Below, one piece after another: positions 63,927 through 64,000 of a stretch of DNA of 64,000 nucleotides. Position numbers and translations under genes: made by a program. Location of the stretch: positions 308,491-372,490 of the forward strand of contig CANMRM010000006.1 of NCBI GenBank assembly GCA_947500295.1, given 5' to 3'. Numbering within the stretch: the first letter of the stretch is position 1; each line of letters begins with the position of its first letter. A model generated the notes under the pieces. The model worked only from the letters and a program-made list of their open reading frames with translations, was not told the origin of the DNA and did not search any database. This stretch comes from an uncultured Kordiimonas sp. GTDB taxonomy: Bacteria > Pseudomonadota > Alphaproteobacteria > Sphingomonadales > Kordiimonadaceae.

Positions 63927-63999
63927 GGTCCCTTCGTCTAGTGGCCTAGGACGCTGCCCTTTCACGGCGGAAACACGGGTTCGAGTCCCGTAGGGATCA
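63927..63999 (+). tRNA. tRNA-Glu (TTC anticodon)
   Basis: The full cloverleaf can be drawn: acceptor GGTCCCT with AGGGATC (one G-U pair), D-arm, anticodon loop CCTTTCAC with TTC, and T-arm ending in GGGTTCGAGTCCC. The window ends one base after the discriminator A, so the CCA status is unseen. Confidence 0.92.
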
Positions 64000-64000
64000 C

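Overview
The window looks like an alphaproteobacterial chromosome. The evidence is a PopZ/DUF2497 gene between a tolC gene and valS, the conserved run argS-SPOR-nagZ-M50-scpA-scpB-tatABC-serS-surE, then nlpD-like-DUF815-yajC-secD-secF-Mth938, and an aminotransferase-hom-glpX-recJ run. I cannot name the genus from sequence alone.

Positions 1 to about 16,090 are accessory DNA. The core (about 2.1-14.5 kb) reads as one compact rightward gene set for a tailless, probably membrane-containing icosahedral phage. It has a Rep_trans-like rolling-circle initiator, a P9/HerA-like packaging ATPase, a 312-residue candidate double-jelly-roll major capsid protein, many tiny one- or two-helix membrane proteins, coiled-coil and spike-like proteins, an M15-like peptidase, a very basic 38-residue peptide and a holin-like protein. 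No tail, terminase, portal or integrase gene is visible. A block of very stable hairpins lies upstream of the replication genes. Several genes are under 60 codons or start at GTG/TTG. The right edge is marked by a perfect 22-bp tandem repeat and, just beyond it, the promoter and 5' half of a tRNA-Cys gene that is cut off in the anticodon region. This suggests insertion into tRNA-Cys, with the left end outside the window.

From 16.3 kb the host chromosome follows: a periplasmic histidine phosphatase; isoaspartyl methyltransferase-like gene, tolC, popZ; two divergent-strand, internally duplicated retropepsin-like genes; valS; two PAS_5-like genes; a periplasmic metallo-beta-lactamase-fold protein; ilvD; a YjaB-like acetyltransferase; a multipass membrane protein; a secreted DUF1579-like protein; panD; xthA and erpA. 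Between erpA and dgt sits an ECF sigma/anti-sigma pair divergent from a secreted subtilase, followed by an RTX protein. The sigma operon and the protease gene have matching GGAAT-N16/17-CGTAGTC promoters, pointing to a small autoregulated regulon.

The rest is housekeeping: dGTPase-like enzyme, ArgRS, envelope/SPOR protein, NagZ, site-2-type protease, chromosome segregation (ScpAB), Tat export, SerRS, SurE, an NlpD-like LysM/LytM lipoprotein, Sec accessory proteins, two exported coiled-coil proteins, then aminotransferase, homoserine dehydrogenase, GlpX and RecJ, ending with a tRNA-Glu with its own promoter. Between surE and nlpD, where a pcm gene is common, this genome has a PhyH-type dioxygenase and an amidohydrolase lipoprotein instead.
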